Shown one piece after another: positions 10,692 to 22,941 of a stretch of 64,000 nucleotides of DNA. Source of the stretch: Zeus faber (Eukaryota; Chordata; Actinopteri; Zeiformes; Zeidae). Made by a program: the position numbers and the translations under genes. Location of the stretch: contig OY482866.1 of assembly GCA_960531495.1 (NCBI GenBank), forward strand, positions 1,054,001 to 1,118,000. Direction: 5' to 3'. A model generated the notes under the pieces. It saw only the letters and a program-made list of their open reading frames with translations, did not search any database and was not told where the DNA came from. The number at the start of each line of letters is the position of its first letter. Positions within the stretch are counted from its first letter, which is position 1.

Positions 10692-13600
10692 AGATTGAAA
10701 GTAAGAAAGATTGAAAGAAATATCGAACGAAAGATTGAAAGAAAGGATGAAAGAAAGATTGAAAGAAAGATTTAAACAAAGAAAGATTGAAAGTAAGAAA
10801 GATTGAAAGAAATATTGAACGAAAGATTGAAAGAAAGGATGAAAGAAAGATTGAAAGAAAGATTGAAAAAAAGAAAGATTGAAAGAAAGATTGAACGACT
10901 GAAGAAAAGAATGAAAGAAAGATTGAAAGAAAGATTGAAAGAAAGAAATATTGAAGGAAAGATTGAAAGATTGAACGATTGAAAGAAAGACTGAAAGAAA
11001 GATTGACCGACAGAAAGATTGAAAGAAAGAATGAAAGAAAGATTGAAAGAAAGAATGAAAGAAAGATTGAAAGATTAAACAATTGAAAGAAAGATTGCAA
11101 GAAAGATTGAAAAAAGAAAGATTGAAAGAAAGAATAAAAGAAAGATTGAAAGAAAGATGGAAAGAAAGAAAGATGGAAAGAAATAACAAAAGAAAGATTG
11201 AAAGAAAGAATGAAAGAAAGATTGAAAGACTGAAAGAAAGAATGAAAGGCAGATTGAAAGAAAGATTGAAAGTAAGAAAAATTGAAAGAAAGAATGAAAG
11301 AAAGATTGAAAGATTGCAAGAAAGAATGAAAGAAATATTGAAAGATTGAAATATTGAAAGAAAGAATGAAAGAAAGATTGAAAGATTGAAAGAAAGATTG
11401 AAAGATTGAAATAAAGATTGAAAGTTTGAAAGAAAGATTGAAAGAAAGATTTAAAGAAAGAAAGAAAGATTGAAAGAAAGATTGAAAGAAAGATTGAAAG
11501 AAAGAAAGATTGAAAGATTGACTGATTGAAAGAAAGACTGAAAGAAAGAATGACAGACAGAAAGATTGAAAGAAAGAATGAAAGAAAGATTGAAAAAAGA
11601 TTGAAAGACTGAAAGAAAGAATGAAAGAAACATCGAAAGATTAAACAATTGAAAGAAAGATTGCAAGAAAGATGGAAAGAATGAAAGATTGAAATAATGA
11701 TTAAAAGTTTGAAAGAAAGTTTGAAAGAAAGATTTAAACAAAGAAAGATTGAAAGTAAGAAAGATTGAAAGAAATATTGAATGAAAGATTGAAAGAAAGG
11801 ATGAAAGAAAGATTGAAAGAAAGATTGAAAAAAAGAAAGATTGAAAGAATGATTGAACGACTGAGGGAAAGAATGAAAGAAAGATTGAAAGAAATAAATA
11901 TTGAAGGAAAGATTGAAAGATTGAATGACTGAAAGAAAGACTGAAAGAAAGATTGACAGACAGAAAGATTGAAAGAAAGAATGAAAGAAAGATTGAAAGA
12001 AAGAATGAAAGAAAGATTGAAAGAAAGAATGAAAGAAAGATTGAAAGTTTGAAAGAAAGATTGAAAGAAAGATTTAAAGAAAGATTGAAAGACTGAAAGA
12101 AAGAATGAAAGGCAGATTGAAAGAAAGATTGAAAGTAAGAAAGATTGAAAGAAAGAATGAAAGAAAGATTGAAAGATTGCAAGAAAGAATGAAAGAAATA
12201 TTGAAAGATTGAAATATTGAAAGAAAGAATGAAAGAAAGATTGAAAGATTGAAAGAAAGATTGAAAGAAAGATTGAAAGATCGAAATAAAGTATAAAGTT
12301 TGAAAGAAAGATTGAAAGAAAGATTTAAAGAAAGAAAGAAAGATTGAAAGAAAGATTGACGGACGGAAAGATTGAAAGAAAGAATGAAAGAAAGATTGAA
12401 AGAAAGAATGAAAGAAAGATTGAAAGTTTGAAAGAAAGATTGAAAGAAAGATTTAAAGAAAGATTGAAAGACTGAAAGAAAGAATGAAAGGCAGATTGAA
12501 AGAAAGATTGAAAGTAAGAAAGATTGAAAGAAAGAATGAAAGAAAGATTGAAAGATTGCAAGAAAGAATGAAAGAAATATTGAAAGATTGAAATATTGAA
12601 AGGAAGAATGAAAGAAAGATTGAAAGATTGAAAGAAAGATTGAAAGAAAGATTGAAAGAAAGATTGAAAGATTGAAATAAAGATTGAAAGTTTGAAAGAA
12701 AGATTGAAAGAAAGATTTAAAGAAAAAGAAATATTGAAAGAAAGATTGATAGAAAGATTGAGAGAAAGAATGAAACAAAGATTGAAATAAAGAATGAAAG
12801 AAAGATTGAAAGAAAGATTGAAAGAAAGATTGAAAGAAAGAAAGATTGAAAGATTGAATGATTGAAAGAAAGACTGAAAGAAAGAATGACGGACAGAAAG
12901 ATTGAAGAAAGAATGAAAGAAAGATTGAAAAAAAGATTGAAAGACTGAAAGAAAGAATGAAAGAAACATTGAAAGATTAAACAATTGAAAGAAAGATTGC
13001 AAGAAAGATGGAAAGTAAGATTGAAAGAAATAAAGATTGAAAGAAATAACAAAAGAAAGATTGAAAGAAAAAATGAAAGATAGAAAAATTGAAAGTAAGA
13101 AAGATTGAAATAATGAAAGAAAGATTGATAGAAAGATTGAAAGATTGAAATAAAGATTGAAAGTTTGAAAGAAAGATTGAAAGAAAGATTTAAAGAAAGA
13201 AAGAAAGATTGAAAGAAAGATTGAAAGAAAGAATGAAACAAAGATTGAAAGAAAGAATGAAAGAAAGATTGAAAGAAAGAATGACGGACAGAAAGATTGA
13301 AAGAAAGAATGAAAGAAAGATTGAAAAAAAGATTGAAAGACTGAAAGAAAGAATGAAAGAAATATTGAAAGATTAAACAATTGAAAGAAAGATTGCAAGA
13401 AAGATGGAAAGCAAGATTGAAAGAAATAAAGATTGAAAGAAATAACAAAAGAAAGATTGAAAGAAATAATGAAAGATAGAAAAATTGAAAGTAAGAAAGA
13501 TTGAAAGAATGAATGAAAGAAAGATTGAAAGATTGAAAGATTGAAATATTGAAAGAAAGATTGAATGTTTGAAAAAAGATTGAAAGTATTAAAGATCGAA

Positions 13601-14003
13601 ATAAATATTTAAAGAAAGATTGAAAGATTGAAAGAAAGAATGAAAGAACGATTGAAAGAAAGAATGAATGAATGAAAGAAAGAATGAAAGATTAAACAAT
13701 TGAAAGAAAGATTGCAAGAAAGATTGAAAAAAGAAATATTGAAAGAAAGAATGAAAGAAAGATTGAAAGAAAATTGGAAAGAAAGATTGAAAGAAAGAAA
13801 GATTGAAAGAAATAATGAAAGAAAGATAGAACGATTGGAAGAAATATAGAAAGATAGAAAAATTGAAAGTAAGAAAGAATGAAAGCAAGATTGAAAGATT
13901 GAAAGAAAGAATGAAAGAAAGATTGAAAGATTGAAATATTGAAAGAAAGAATGAAAGAAAGATTGAAAGATTTAAAGAAAGATTGAAAAAAGGATTGAAA
14001 GAC
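10692..14003. repeat. Four-base-word tandem array, segment 2
   Basis: This continues the segment interrupted at 8,219; its first bases carry on the pattern found at 3,241 onward. The words and markers are the same as in segment 1, including several TTAAACAATTG blocks (about 11,077, 11,640, 12,976, 13,376 and 13,690). The GAAAGGCAGATTGAAAG variant recurs near 11,246, 12,110 and 12,486, which shows local amplification. No gene is present. It ends at the second L2 insertion. Confidence 0.97.
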
Positions 14004-15008
14004 ATTATCACTGCTATGCGGATGATACTCAACTCTATCTGTCCTTCCCGCCAGACGACCCTACTATCTCGACGCGGATCTCGGATTGTCTCACTGACAT
14101 ATCCACATGGATGAAGGATTATCATCTTCAACTAAATCTGGCGAAAACGGAACTGCTGGTCTTCCCGGCCAAACAAGGTATTTATCACAACATTGATATT
14201 AAAATCGACTCTCTATCTCTTGTTCCTACCAAGGCTGCAAGGAATCTTGGTGTCATTATTGATGACCAACTGACATTCTCGGACCATGTTGCCGCAGTCT
14301 CCCGGTCCTGCCGCTTCGCACTACTCAACATCCGAAAAGTCAGGCCGTACCTGACCCAATATGCCACTCAACTGCTGGTACAAACCTTGGTGATGTCCCG
14401 TCTCGACTACTGCAATGCCCTCTTAACAGGCTTGCCGGCCTGTGCGGTGAAGCCACTTCAGATGATACAGAATGCGGCGGCGCGACTGGTGTTCAACCAG
14501 CCAAAGAGGGCACATGTCACTCCGCTGCTCATCGAGCTCCACTGGTTACCTGTAGCCGCCCGCATCAAGTTCAAGTCTCTTATGCTGGCCTACAGAGTGA
14601 TTGTTGGGAATGCTCCCGCCTACTTAAATGCTCTTGTAAGAGCACATGTTGCCCCCCGGATGCTGCGCTCGTCAAATGAGCGTCGCCTGGCTCTGCCGGC
14701 CATACAGCCACGGCAATCCAGGCTATTCTCATTTGTAGTTCCACGTTGGTGGAACGAGCTGCCAAAAATGACCAGAGCGGGGACCTCCCTCTCTGTCTTT
14801 AAGAAGCACCTGAAGACCCAGCTCTTCAGTGAGTACCTCCTGTCCTAATCTACAATTACTTTGCACCACCTTGCAGTATTTATTGTTACACCAATGTTGT
14901 TGTTACACTAATCTCTGTCGCAATGTAGCTGAATGTTATTCTCCCTTGTAAGTCGCTTTGGATAAAAGCGTCTGCCAAATGACTAAATGTAAATGTAAAT
15001 GTAAATGT
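14004..15008 (+). mobile_element. L2-clade LINE, 5'-truncated copy
   Basis: A 1,005-bp plus-strand insertion of the same L2 subfamily as 8,220-10,691 but in the opposite orientation. It begins inside the reverse transcriptase, just before the YADD box, and ends with the conserved fish tail and a short AAATGT repeat (14,984-15,008). AAGAC flanks both ends (13,999-14,003 and 15,009-15,013), and the flanks rejoin to a normal array phrase (GATTGAAAGACTGAAAG). This is the usual product of incomplete reverse transcription. Its 3' 450 bp is almost identical to the other copy, so the two insertions come from closely related sources. Confidence 0.94.
14006..14848 (+). pseudogene. L2 ORF2 C-terminal fragment (end of reverse transcriptase plus C-terminal domain)
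   Basis: This frame is open from the truncation point to a stop at 14,846-14,848, about 280 codons. It opens with YHCYADDTQLYLSF, the catalytic box C of the reverse transcriptase (YADD at 14,015-14,026). Next comes LNLAKTELLVFPAKQG, then RNLGVIIDDQLTF, then the L2 C-terminal region with SRLDYCNALLTGLP, QNAAARLVFN, LHWLPVAARIKFK and WWNELPK. There is no disabling mutation in what remains, but the endonuclease and most of the polymerase are absent, so it is a dead fragment. It serves as a local reference for the part deleted from the copy at 8,220-10,691. Confidence 0.93.
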
Positions 15009-15944
15009 AAGACTGAAAGAAAGAATGAAAGAAAGATTGATAGATTAAACAATTGAAAGAAAGATTGCAAGAAAGATTGAAAAAAGAAAGATTGAAAGAA
15101 AGAATGAAAGAAAGAATGAAAGATAGATGAAAGAAAGATTGAAAGAAAAAAAGATTGAAAGAAATAACAAAAGAAAGATTGAAAGATTGGAAGAAATATT
15201 GAAAGATAGAAAAATTGAAAGTAAGAAAGATTGAAAGAAAGAATGATAAAAAGATTGAAAGATTGAAAGACAGAATGAAAGAAAGATTGAAAGATTGAAA
15301 TATTGAAAGATAGAATGAAAGAAAGATTGAAAGATTGAAAGAAAGATTGAAAGATTGAAAGATTGAAAGAAAGATTGAATGTTTGAAAGAAAGATTGAAA
15401 GAAAGATTTAAAGAAAGAAAGATTGAAAGAAATATTGAAAGAAAGATTGAAAGATTGAAAGAAAGATTGAAAGATTAAAAGATTGAAATAATGATTGAAA
15501 GTTTGAAAGAAAGATTGAAAGAACGATTTAAAGAAAGAAAGATTGAAAGTAAGAAAGATTGAAAGAAATATTGAAAGAAAGATTGAAAGATTGAAAGAAA
15601 GATTGAAAGAAAGAATGAAAGAAAGATTGAAAGAAATATTGAAAAAAAGAAAGATTGAAAGAAAGATTGAAAGATTGAAAGATTGAAAGAAAGAATGAAA
15701 AATTGAAAGAAAGAATGAAAGAACGATTGAAAGAAAGAATGAAAGAATGAAAGAAAGATTGAAAGATTGAAGGAAATATTGAAAGAAAGAGAGAATGAAA
15801 GATTGAAAGATTGAAAGAAAGATTGAAAGTAATAAAGATTGAAAGAAAGAATGAAAGAAAAATTGAAAGATTGAAAGATTGAAAGAAAGATTGAAAGAAA
15901 GATTTAAAGAAAGATTGAAAGACTGAAAGAAAGAATGAATAAAA

Positions 15945-17885
15945 GAATTAAAGAAAGATTGAAAGATTTATAGATTGAAAGAAAGAATGAAAGAAAGATT
16001 GAAAGATCTAAAGAACGATTGAAAGAAAGATTGAAAGATTGAAAGATTGAAATAAAGATTGAAAGTTTGAAAGAAAGATTGAAAGAAAGATTGAAAGAAA
16101 TATTGAAAGAAAGATTGAAAGAAATAACAAAAGAAAGATTGAAAGAAATAATGAAAGAAAGATTGAACGGTTGGAAGAAATATTGAAAGAAAGATAGATT
16201 GAAAGTAAGATAGATTGAAAGAAAGAATGAAAGAAAGAATGAAAGATTTAAAGAAAGAATGAAAGAAAGATTGAAAGATTGAAATATTGAAAGAAAGAAT
16301 GAAAGAAAGATTGAGAAAAAGATTGAAAGACTGAAAGAAAGAATGAAAGAAACATTGAAAGATTAAACAATTGAAAGAAAGATTGCAAGAAAAATGGAAA
16401 GAATGAAAGATTGAAATAATGATTGAAAGTTTGAAAGAAAGATTGAAAGAAAGATTTAAGAAAGAAATATTGAAAGAAATATTGAAAGAAAGATTGAAAG
16501 AAATAACAAAAGAAAGATTGAAAGAAAGATTGAAAGAAAGATTGAACGATTGGAAGAAATATTGAAAGAAAGATGGATTGAAAGTAAGATAGATTGAAAG
16601 AAAGAATGAAAGAAAGATTGAAAGATTTAAAGAAAGAATGAAAGAAAGATTGAAAGATTGAAATATTGAAAGAAAGAATGAAAGAAAGATTGAAAGATTG
16701 AAAGAAAGATTGAAAGAAAGATTTAAAGAAAGATTGAAAGATTGAAAGAAACAAAGATTGAATTAAAGAATGAAAGAAAGATTGAAAGAAAGATTGGAAG
16801 AAAGAAAGATTGAATGACTGAATGATTGAAAGAAAGACTGAAAGAAAGAATGACGGACAGAAAGATTGAAAGAAAGAATGAAAGATAGATTGAAAAAAAG
16901 ATTGAAAGACTGAAAGAAAGAATGAAAGAAACATTGAAAGATTAAACAATTGAAAGAAAGATTGCAAGAAAAATGGAAAGAATGAAAGATTGAAATAATG
17001 ATTGAAAGTTTGAAAGAAAGTTTGAAAGAGAGATTTAAACAAAGAAAGATTGAAAGTAAGAAAGATAGAAAGAATGAATGAAAGAAATATTGAAAGATTG
17101 AAAGAAAGAATGACAGAAAGATTGAAAGATTGAAATATTGAAAGAAAGATTGAATGTTTGAAAAAAGATTGAAAGTATTAAAGATCGAAAGAAATATTTA
17201 AAGAAAGATTGAAAGATTGAAAGAAAGAATGAAAGATTAAACAATTGAAAGAAAGATTGGAAGAAAGATTGAAAAAAGAAATATTGAAAGAAAGAATGAA
17301 AGAAAGATTGAAAGAAAGTTGGAAAGAAAGATTGAAAGAAAGAAAGATTGAAAGAAATAATGAAAGAAAGATTGAACGATTGGAAGAAATATTGAAAGAT
17401 AGAAAAATTGAAAGTAAGAAAGATTGAAAGAAAGAATGAAAGAAAGATTGAAAGATTGAAAGAAAGAATGAAAGAAAGATTGAAAGATTGAAATATTGAA
17501 AGATAGAATGAGAGAAAGATTGAAAGATTGAAAGAAAGATTGAAAGAAAGATTGAAAGATTGAAAGATTGAAAGAAAGATTGAATGTTTGAAAGAAAGAT
17601 TGAAAGAAAGATTTAAAGAAAGAAAGATTGAAAGAAATATTGAAAGAAAGATTGAAAGATTGAAAGAAAGATTGAAAGATTGAAAGATTGAAATAATGAT
17701 TGAAAGTTTGAAAGAAAGATTTAAAGAAAGAAAGATTGAAAGTAAGAAAGATTGAAAGAAATATTGAAAGAAAGATTGAAAGTTTGAAAGAAAGATTGAA
17801 AGAAAGAATGAAAGAAATATTGAAAGAAAGATTGAAAAAAAGAAAGATTGAAAGAAAGATTGAAAGACTGAAGGAAAGAATGAAA
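15945..17885. repeat. Large duplicated segment B, copy 1 (offset 6,292 bp)
   Basis: About 1.94 kb that recurs at 22,237-24,177. Shared rare landmarks include GAATTAAAG (15,945/22,237), a GTATTAAAGATCG phrase (about 17,175/23,467) and GATTGGAAG (about 17,256/23,548). The few differences I saw are single bases, for example near 16,886/23,178 and 17,413/23,705. Confidence 0.78.
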
Positions 17886-18699
17886 GGAAGTTTGAAAGAA
17901 AGATTGAAAGAACGATTTAAAGAAAGAAAGATTGAAAGTAAGAAAGATTGAAAGAAATATTGAAAGAAAGATTGAAAGATTGAAAGAAAGATTGAAAGAA
18001 AGAATGAAAGAAAGATTGAAAGAAAGATTGAAAAAAAGAAAGATTGAAAGAAAGATTGAAAGATTGAAAGATTGAAAGAAAGAATGAAAAATTGAAAGAA
18101 AGAATGAAAGAACGATTGAAAGAAAGAATGAAAGAATGAAAGAAAGATTGAAAGATTGAAAGAAATATTGAAAGAAAGAGAGAATGAAAGATTGAAAGAT
18201 TGAAAGAAAGATTGAAAGTAATAAAGATTGAAAGAAAGAATGAAAGAAAAATTGAAAGATTGAAAGATTGAAAGAAAGATTGAAAGAAAGATTTAAAGAA
18301 AGATTGAAAGACTGAAAGAAAGAATGAATAAAAGAATTAAAGAAAGATTGAAAGATTTATAGATTGAAAGAAAGAATGAAAGAAAGATTGAAAGATCTAA
18401 AGAACGATTGAAAGAAAGATTGAAAGATTGAAAGATTGAAATAAAGATTGAAAGTTTGAAAGAAAGATTGAAAGAAAGATTGAAAGAAATATTGAAAGAA
18501 AGATTGAAAGAAATAACAAAAGAAAGATTGAAAGAAATAATGAAAGAAAGATTGAACGGTTGGAAGAAATATTGAAAGAAAGATAGATTGAAAGTAAGAT
18601 AGATTGAAAGAAAGAATGAAAGAAAGAATGAAAGATTTAAAGAAAGAATGAAAGAAAGATTGAAAGATTGAAATATTGAAAGAAAGAATGAAAGAAAGA

Positions 18700-21600
18700 T
18701 TGAGAAAAAGATTGAAAGACTGAAAGAAAGAATGAAAGAAACATTGAAAGATTAAACAATTGAAAGAAAGATTGCAAGAAAAATGGAAAGAATGAAAGAT
18801 TGAAATAATGATTGAAAGTTTGAAAGAAAGATTGAAAGAAAGATTGAAAGATTGAAAGAAAGATTGAAAGATTGAAAGATTGAAATAATGATTGAAAGTT
18901 TGAAAGAAAGATTTAAAGAAAGAAAGATTGAAAGTAAGAAAGATTGAAAGAAATATTGAAAGAAAGATTGAAAGTTTGAAAGAAAGATTGAAAGAAAGAA
19001 TGAAAGAAATATTGAAAGAAAGATTGAAAAAAAGAAAGATTGAAAGAAAGATTGAAAGACTGAAGGAAAGAATGAAAGGAAGATTGAAAGAAAGATTGAA
19101 AGAAAGATTGAAAGAAAGAAAGATTGAAAGAAAGATTGAAAGATTGAAAGATTGAAAGAAAGAATGAAAAATTGAAAGAAAGAATGAAAGAACAATTGAA
19201 AGAAAGAATGAAAGAATGAAAGAAAGATTGAAAGATTGAAAGAAATATTGAAAGAAAGAGAGAATGAAAGTAAGAAAGATTGAAAGAAAGATTGAAAGTA
19301 ATAAAGATTGAAAGAAAGAATGAAAGAAAAATTGAAAGATTGATAGATTGAAAGAAAGATTGAAAGAAAGATATAAAGAAAGATTGAAAGACTGAAAGAA
19401 AGAATGAATAAAAGAATTAAAGAAAGATTGAAAGATTGAAAGATTGAAAGAAAGATTGAAAGAAAGAAAGATTTATAGAAAGAATGAAAGAAAGATTGAA
19501 AAAAGAAAGAAAGATTGAAAGAAATATTGAAAGATTGAAAGAAAGAATGAAAGAAAGATTGAAAAAAGATTGAAAAAAAGAAAAATTGAAAGAAAGATTG
19601 AAAGAAATATTGAAAGTTCGAAGGAAAGAATGAAAGAAAGATGGAAAGAAAGATTGAATGAAAGAAAGATTGAAAGAAATATTGAAAGAAAGATTGAAAG
19701 AAATATTGAAAGAAAGATTGAAAGATTGAAAGAAAGAATGAAAGAAAGATTGAAAGATTGAAAGATTGAAAGAAAGAATGAAAGAAAGAGTGAAAGATTG
19801 AAAGAAAAATTGAAAGAAAGATTGAAAGATTGAAAGATTGAAAGAAAGATTTAAAGTTTGAAAGAAATATTGAAAGACTGAAAGAAAGATTGCAAGAAAG
19901 ATTGAAAAAAAAAAAGAAAGATTGAAAGATTCAATGAAAGAAAGATTGAAAGATTAAAAGAAAGAATGAAAGAAAGATTGAAAAATTGAAAGATTGAAAG
20001 AAAGACTAAAAGAAAGAAAGAACGATTGAAAGAAAGATTGAAAGAAAGATTGAAAGAAAGAAAGATTGTAAGAAAGAATGAAACAAAGATTGAAATAAAG
20101 AAAGAAAGAATGAAAGAATTAAAGAAAGATTGAAAGATTTATAGATTGAAAGAAAGAATGAAAGAAAGATTGAAAGATCTAAAGAACGATTGAAAGAAAG
20201 ATTGAAAGATTGAAAGATTGAAATAAAGATTGAAAGTTTGAAAGAAAGATTGAAAGAAAGATTGAAAGAAATATTGAAAGAAAGATTGAAAGAAATAACA
20301 AAAGAAAGATTGAAAGAAATAATGAAAGAAAGATTGAACGGTTGGAAGAAATATTGAAAGAAAGATAGATTGAAAGTAAGATAGATTGAAAGAAGGAATG
20401 AAAGAAAGAATGAAAGATTTAAAGAAAGAATGAAAGAAAGATTGAAAGATTGAAATATTGAAAGAAAGAATGAAAGAAAGATTGAGAAAAAGATTGAAAG
20501 ACTGAAAGAAAGAATGAAAGAAACATTGAAAGATTAAACAATTGAAAGAAAGATTGCAAGAAAAATGGAAAGAATGAAAGATTGAAATAATGATTGAAAG
20601 TTTGAAAGAAAGATTGAAAGAAAGATTTAAGAAAGAAATATTGAAAGAAATATTGAAAGAAAGATTGAAAGAAATAACAAAAGAAAGATTGAAAGAAAGA
20701 TTGAAAGAAAGATTGAACGATTGGAAGAAATATTGAAAGAAAGATGGATTGAAAGTAAGATAGATTGAAAGAAAGAATGAAAGAAAGATTGAAAGATTTA
20801 AAGAAAGAATGAAAGAAAGATTGAGAAAAAGATTGAAAGACTGAAAGAAAGAATGAAAGAAACATTGAAAGATTAAACAATTGAAAGAAAGATTGCAAGA
20901 AAAATGGAAAGAATGAAAGATTGAAATAATGATTGAAAGTTTGAAAGAAATATTGAAAGAAAGATTGAAAGATTGAAAGAAAGATTGAAAGATTGAAAGA
21001 TTGAAATAATGATTGAAAGTTTGAAAGAAAGATTTAAAGAAAGAAAGATTGAAAGTAAGAAAGATTGAAAGAAATATTGAAAGAAAGATTGAAAGTTTGA
21101 AAGAAAGATTGAAAGAAAGAATGAAAGAAATATTGAAAGAAAGATTGAAAAAAAGAAAGATTGAAAGAAAGATTGAAAGACTGAAGGAAAGAATGAAAGG
21201 AAGATTGAAAGAAAGATTGAAAGAAAGATTGAAAGAAAGAAAGATTGAAAGAAAGATTGAAAGATTGAAAGATTGAAAGAAAGAATGAAAAATTGAAAGA
21301 AAGAATGAAAGAACAATTGAAAGAAAGAATGAAAGAATGAAAGAAAGATTGAAAGATTGAAAGAAATATTGAAAGAAAGAGAGAATGAAAGTAAGAAAGA
21401 TTGAAAGAAAGATTGAAAGTAATAAAGATTGAAAGAAAGAATGAAAGAAAAATTGAAAGATTGATAGATTGAAAGAAAGATTGAAAGAAAGATATAAAGA
21501 AAGATTGAAAGACTGAAAGAAAGAATGAATAAAAGAATTAAAGAAAGATTGAAAGATTGAAAGATTGAAAGAAAGATTGAAAGAAAGAAAGATTTATAGA

Positions 21601-22941
21601 AAGAATGAAAGAAAGATTGAAAAAAGAAAGAAAGATTGAAAGAAATATTGAAAGATTGAAAGAAAGAATGAAAGAAAGATTGAAAAAAGATTGAAAAAAA
21701 GAAAAATTGAAAGAAAGATTGAAAGAAATATTGAAAGTTCGAAGGAAAGAATGAAAGAAAGATGGAAAGAAAGATTGAATGAAAGAAAGATTGAAAGAAA
21801 TATTGAAAGAAAGATTGAAAGAAATATTGAAAGAAAGATTGAAAGATTGAAAGAAAGAATGAAAGAAAGATTGAAAGATTGAAAGATTGAAAGAAAGAAT
21901 GAAAGAAAGAGTGAAAGATTGAAAGAAAAATTGAAAGAAAGATTGAAAGATTGAAAGATTGAAAGAAAGATTTAAAGTTTGAAAGAAATATTGAAAGACT
22001 GAAAGAAAGATTGCAAGAAAGATTGAAAAAAAAAAAGAAAGATTGAAAGATTCAATGAAAGAAAGATTGAAAGATTAAAAGAAAGAATGAAAGAAAGATT
22101 GAAAAATTGAAAGATTGAAAGAAAGACTAAAAGAAAGAAAGAACGATTGAAAGAAAGATTGAAAGAAAGATTGAAAGAAAGAAAGATTGTAAGAAAGAAT
22201 GAAACAAAGATTGAAATAAAGAAAGAAAGAATGAAAGAATTAAAGAAAGATTGAAAGATTTATAGATTGAAAGAAAGAATGAAAGAAAGATTGAAAGATC
22301 TAAAGAACGATTGAAAGAAAGATTGAAAGATTGAAAGATTGAAATAAAGATTGAAAGTTTGAAAGAAAGATTGAAAGAAAGATTGAAAGAAATATTGAAA
22401 GAAAGATTGAAAGAAATAACAAAAGAAAGATTGAAAGAAATAATGAAAGAAAGATTGAACGGTTGGAAGAAATATTGAAAGAAAGATAGATTGAAAGTAA
22501 GATAGATTGAAAGAAGGAATGAAAGAAAGAATGAAAGATTTAAAGAAAGAATGAAAGAAAGATTGAAAGATTGAAATATTGAAAGAAAGAATGAAAGAAA
22601 GATTGAGAAAAAGATTGAAAGACTGAAAGAAAGAATGAAAGAAACATTGAAAGATTAAACAATTGAAAGAAAGATTGCAAGAAAAATGGAAAGAATGAAA
22701 GATTGAAATAATGATTGAAAGTTTGAAAGAAAGATTGAAAGAAAGATTTAAGAAAGAAATATTGAAAGAAATATTGAAAGAAAGATTGAAAGAAATAACA
22801 AAAGAAAGATTGAAAGAAAGATTGAAAGAAAGATTGAACGATTGGAAGAAATATTGAAAGAAAGATGGATTGAAAGTAAGATAGATTGAAAGAAAGAATG
22901 AAAGAAAGATTGAAAGATTTAAAGAAAGAATGAAAGAAAGA
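18700..22941. repeat. Two adjacent tandem copies of a 2,121-bp unit
   Basis: 18,700-20,820 is followed directly by its near-perfect copy at 20,821-22,941. Matching landmarks include GTTCGAAGG (about 19,617/21,738), the run of A at about 19,909/22,030, and TTATAGATTG phrases. One substitution is visible near 18,830/20,951. The copies abut, which is the signature of a single unequal exchange or replication duplication. Confidence 0.8.
19570..19761. repeat. 192-bp module, first of six copies
   Basis: A 192-bp stretch marked by GTTCGAAGGAAAG has an identical plus-strand translation in six places: 19,570, 21,691, 24,670, 27,664, 30,842 and 38,593. The intervals are about 2,121, 2,979, 2,994, 3,178 and 7,751 bp. 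It is a convenient marker for the roughly 3-kb higher-order unit of segment 3. I do not regard it as coding. Confidence 0.8.
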
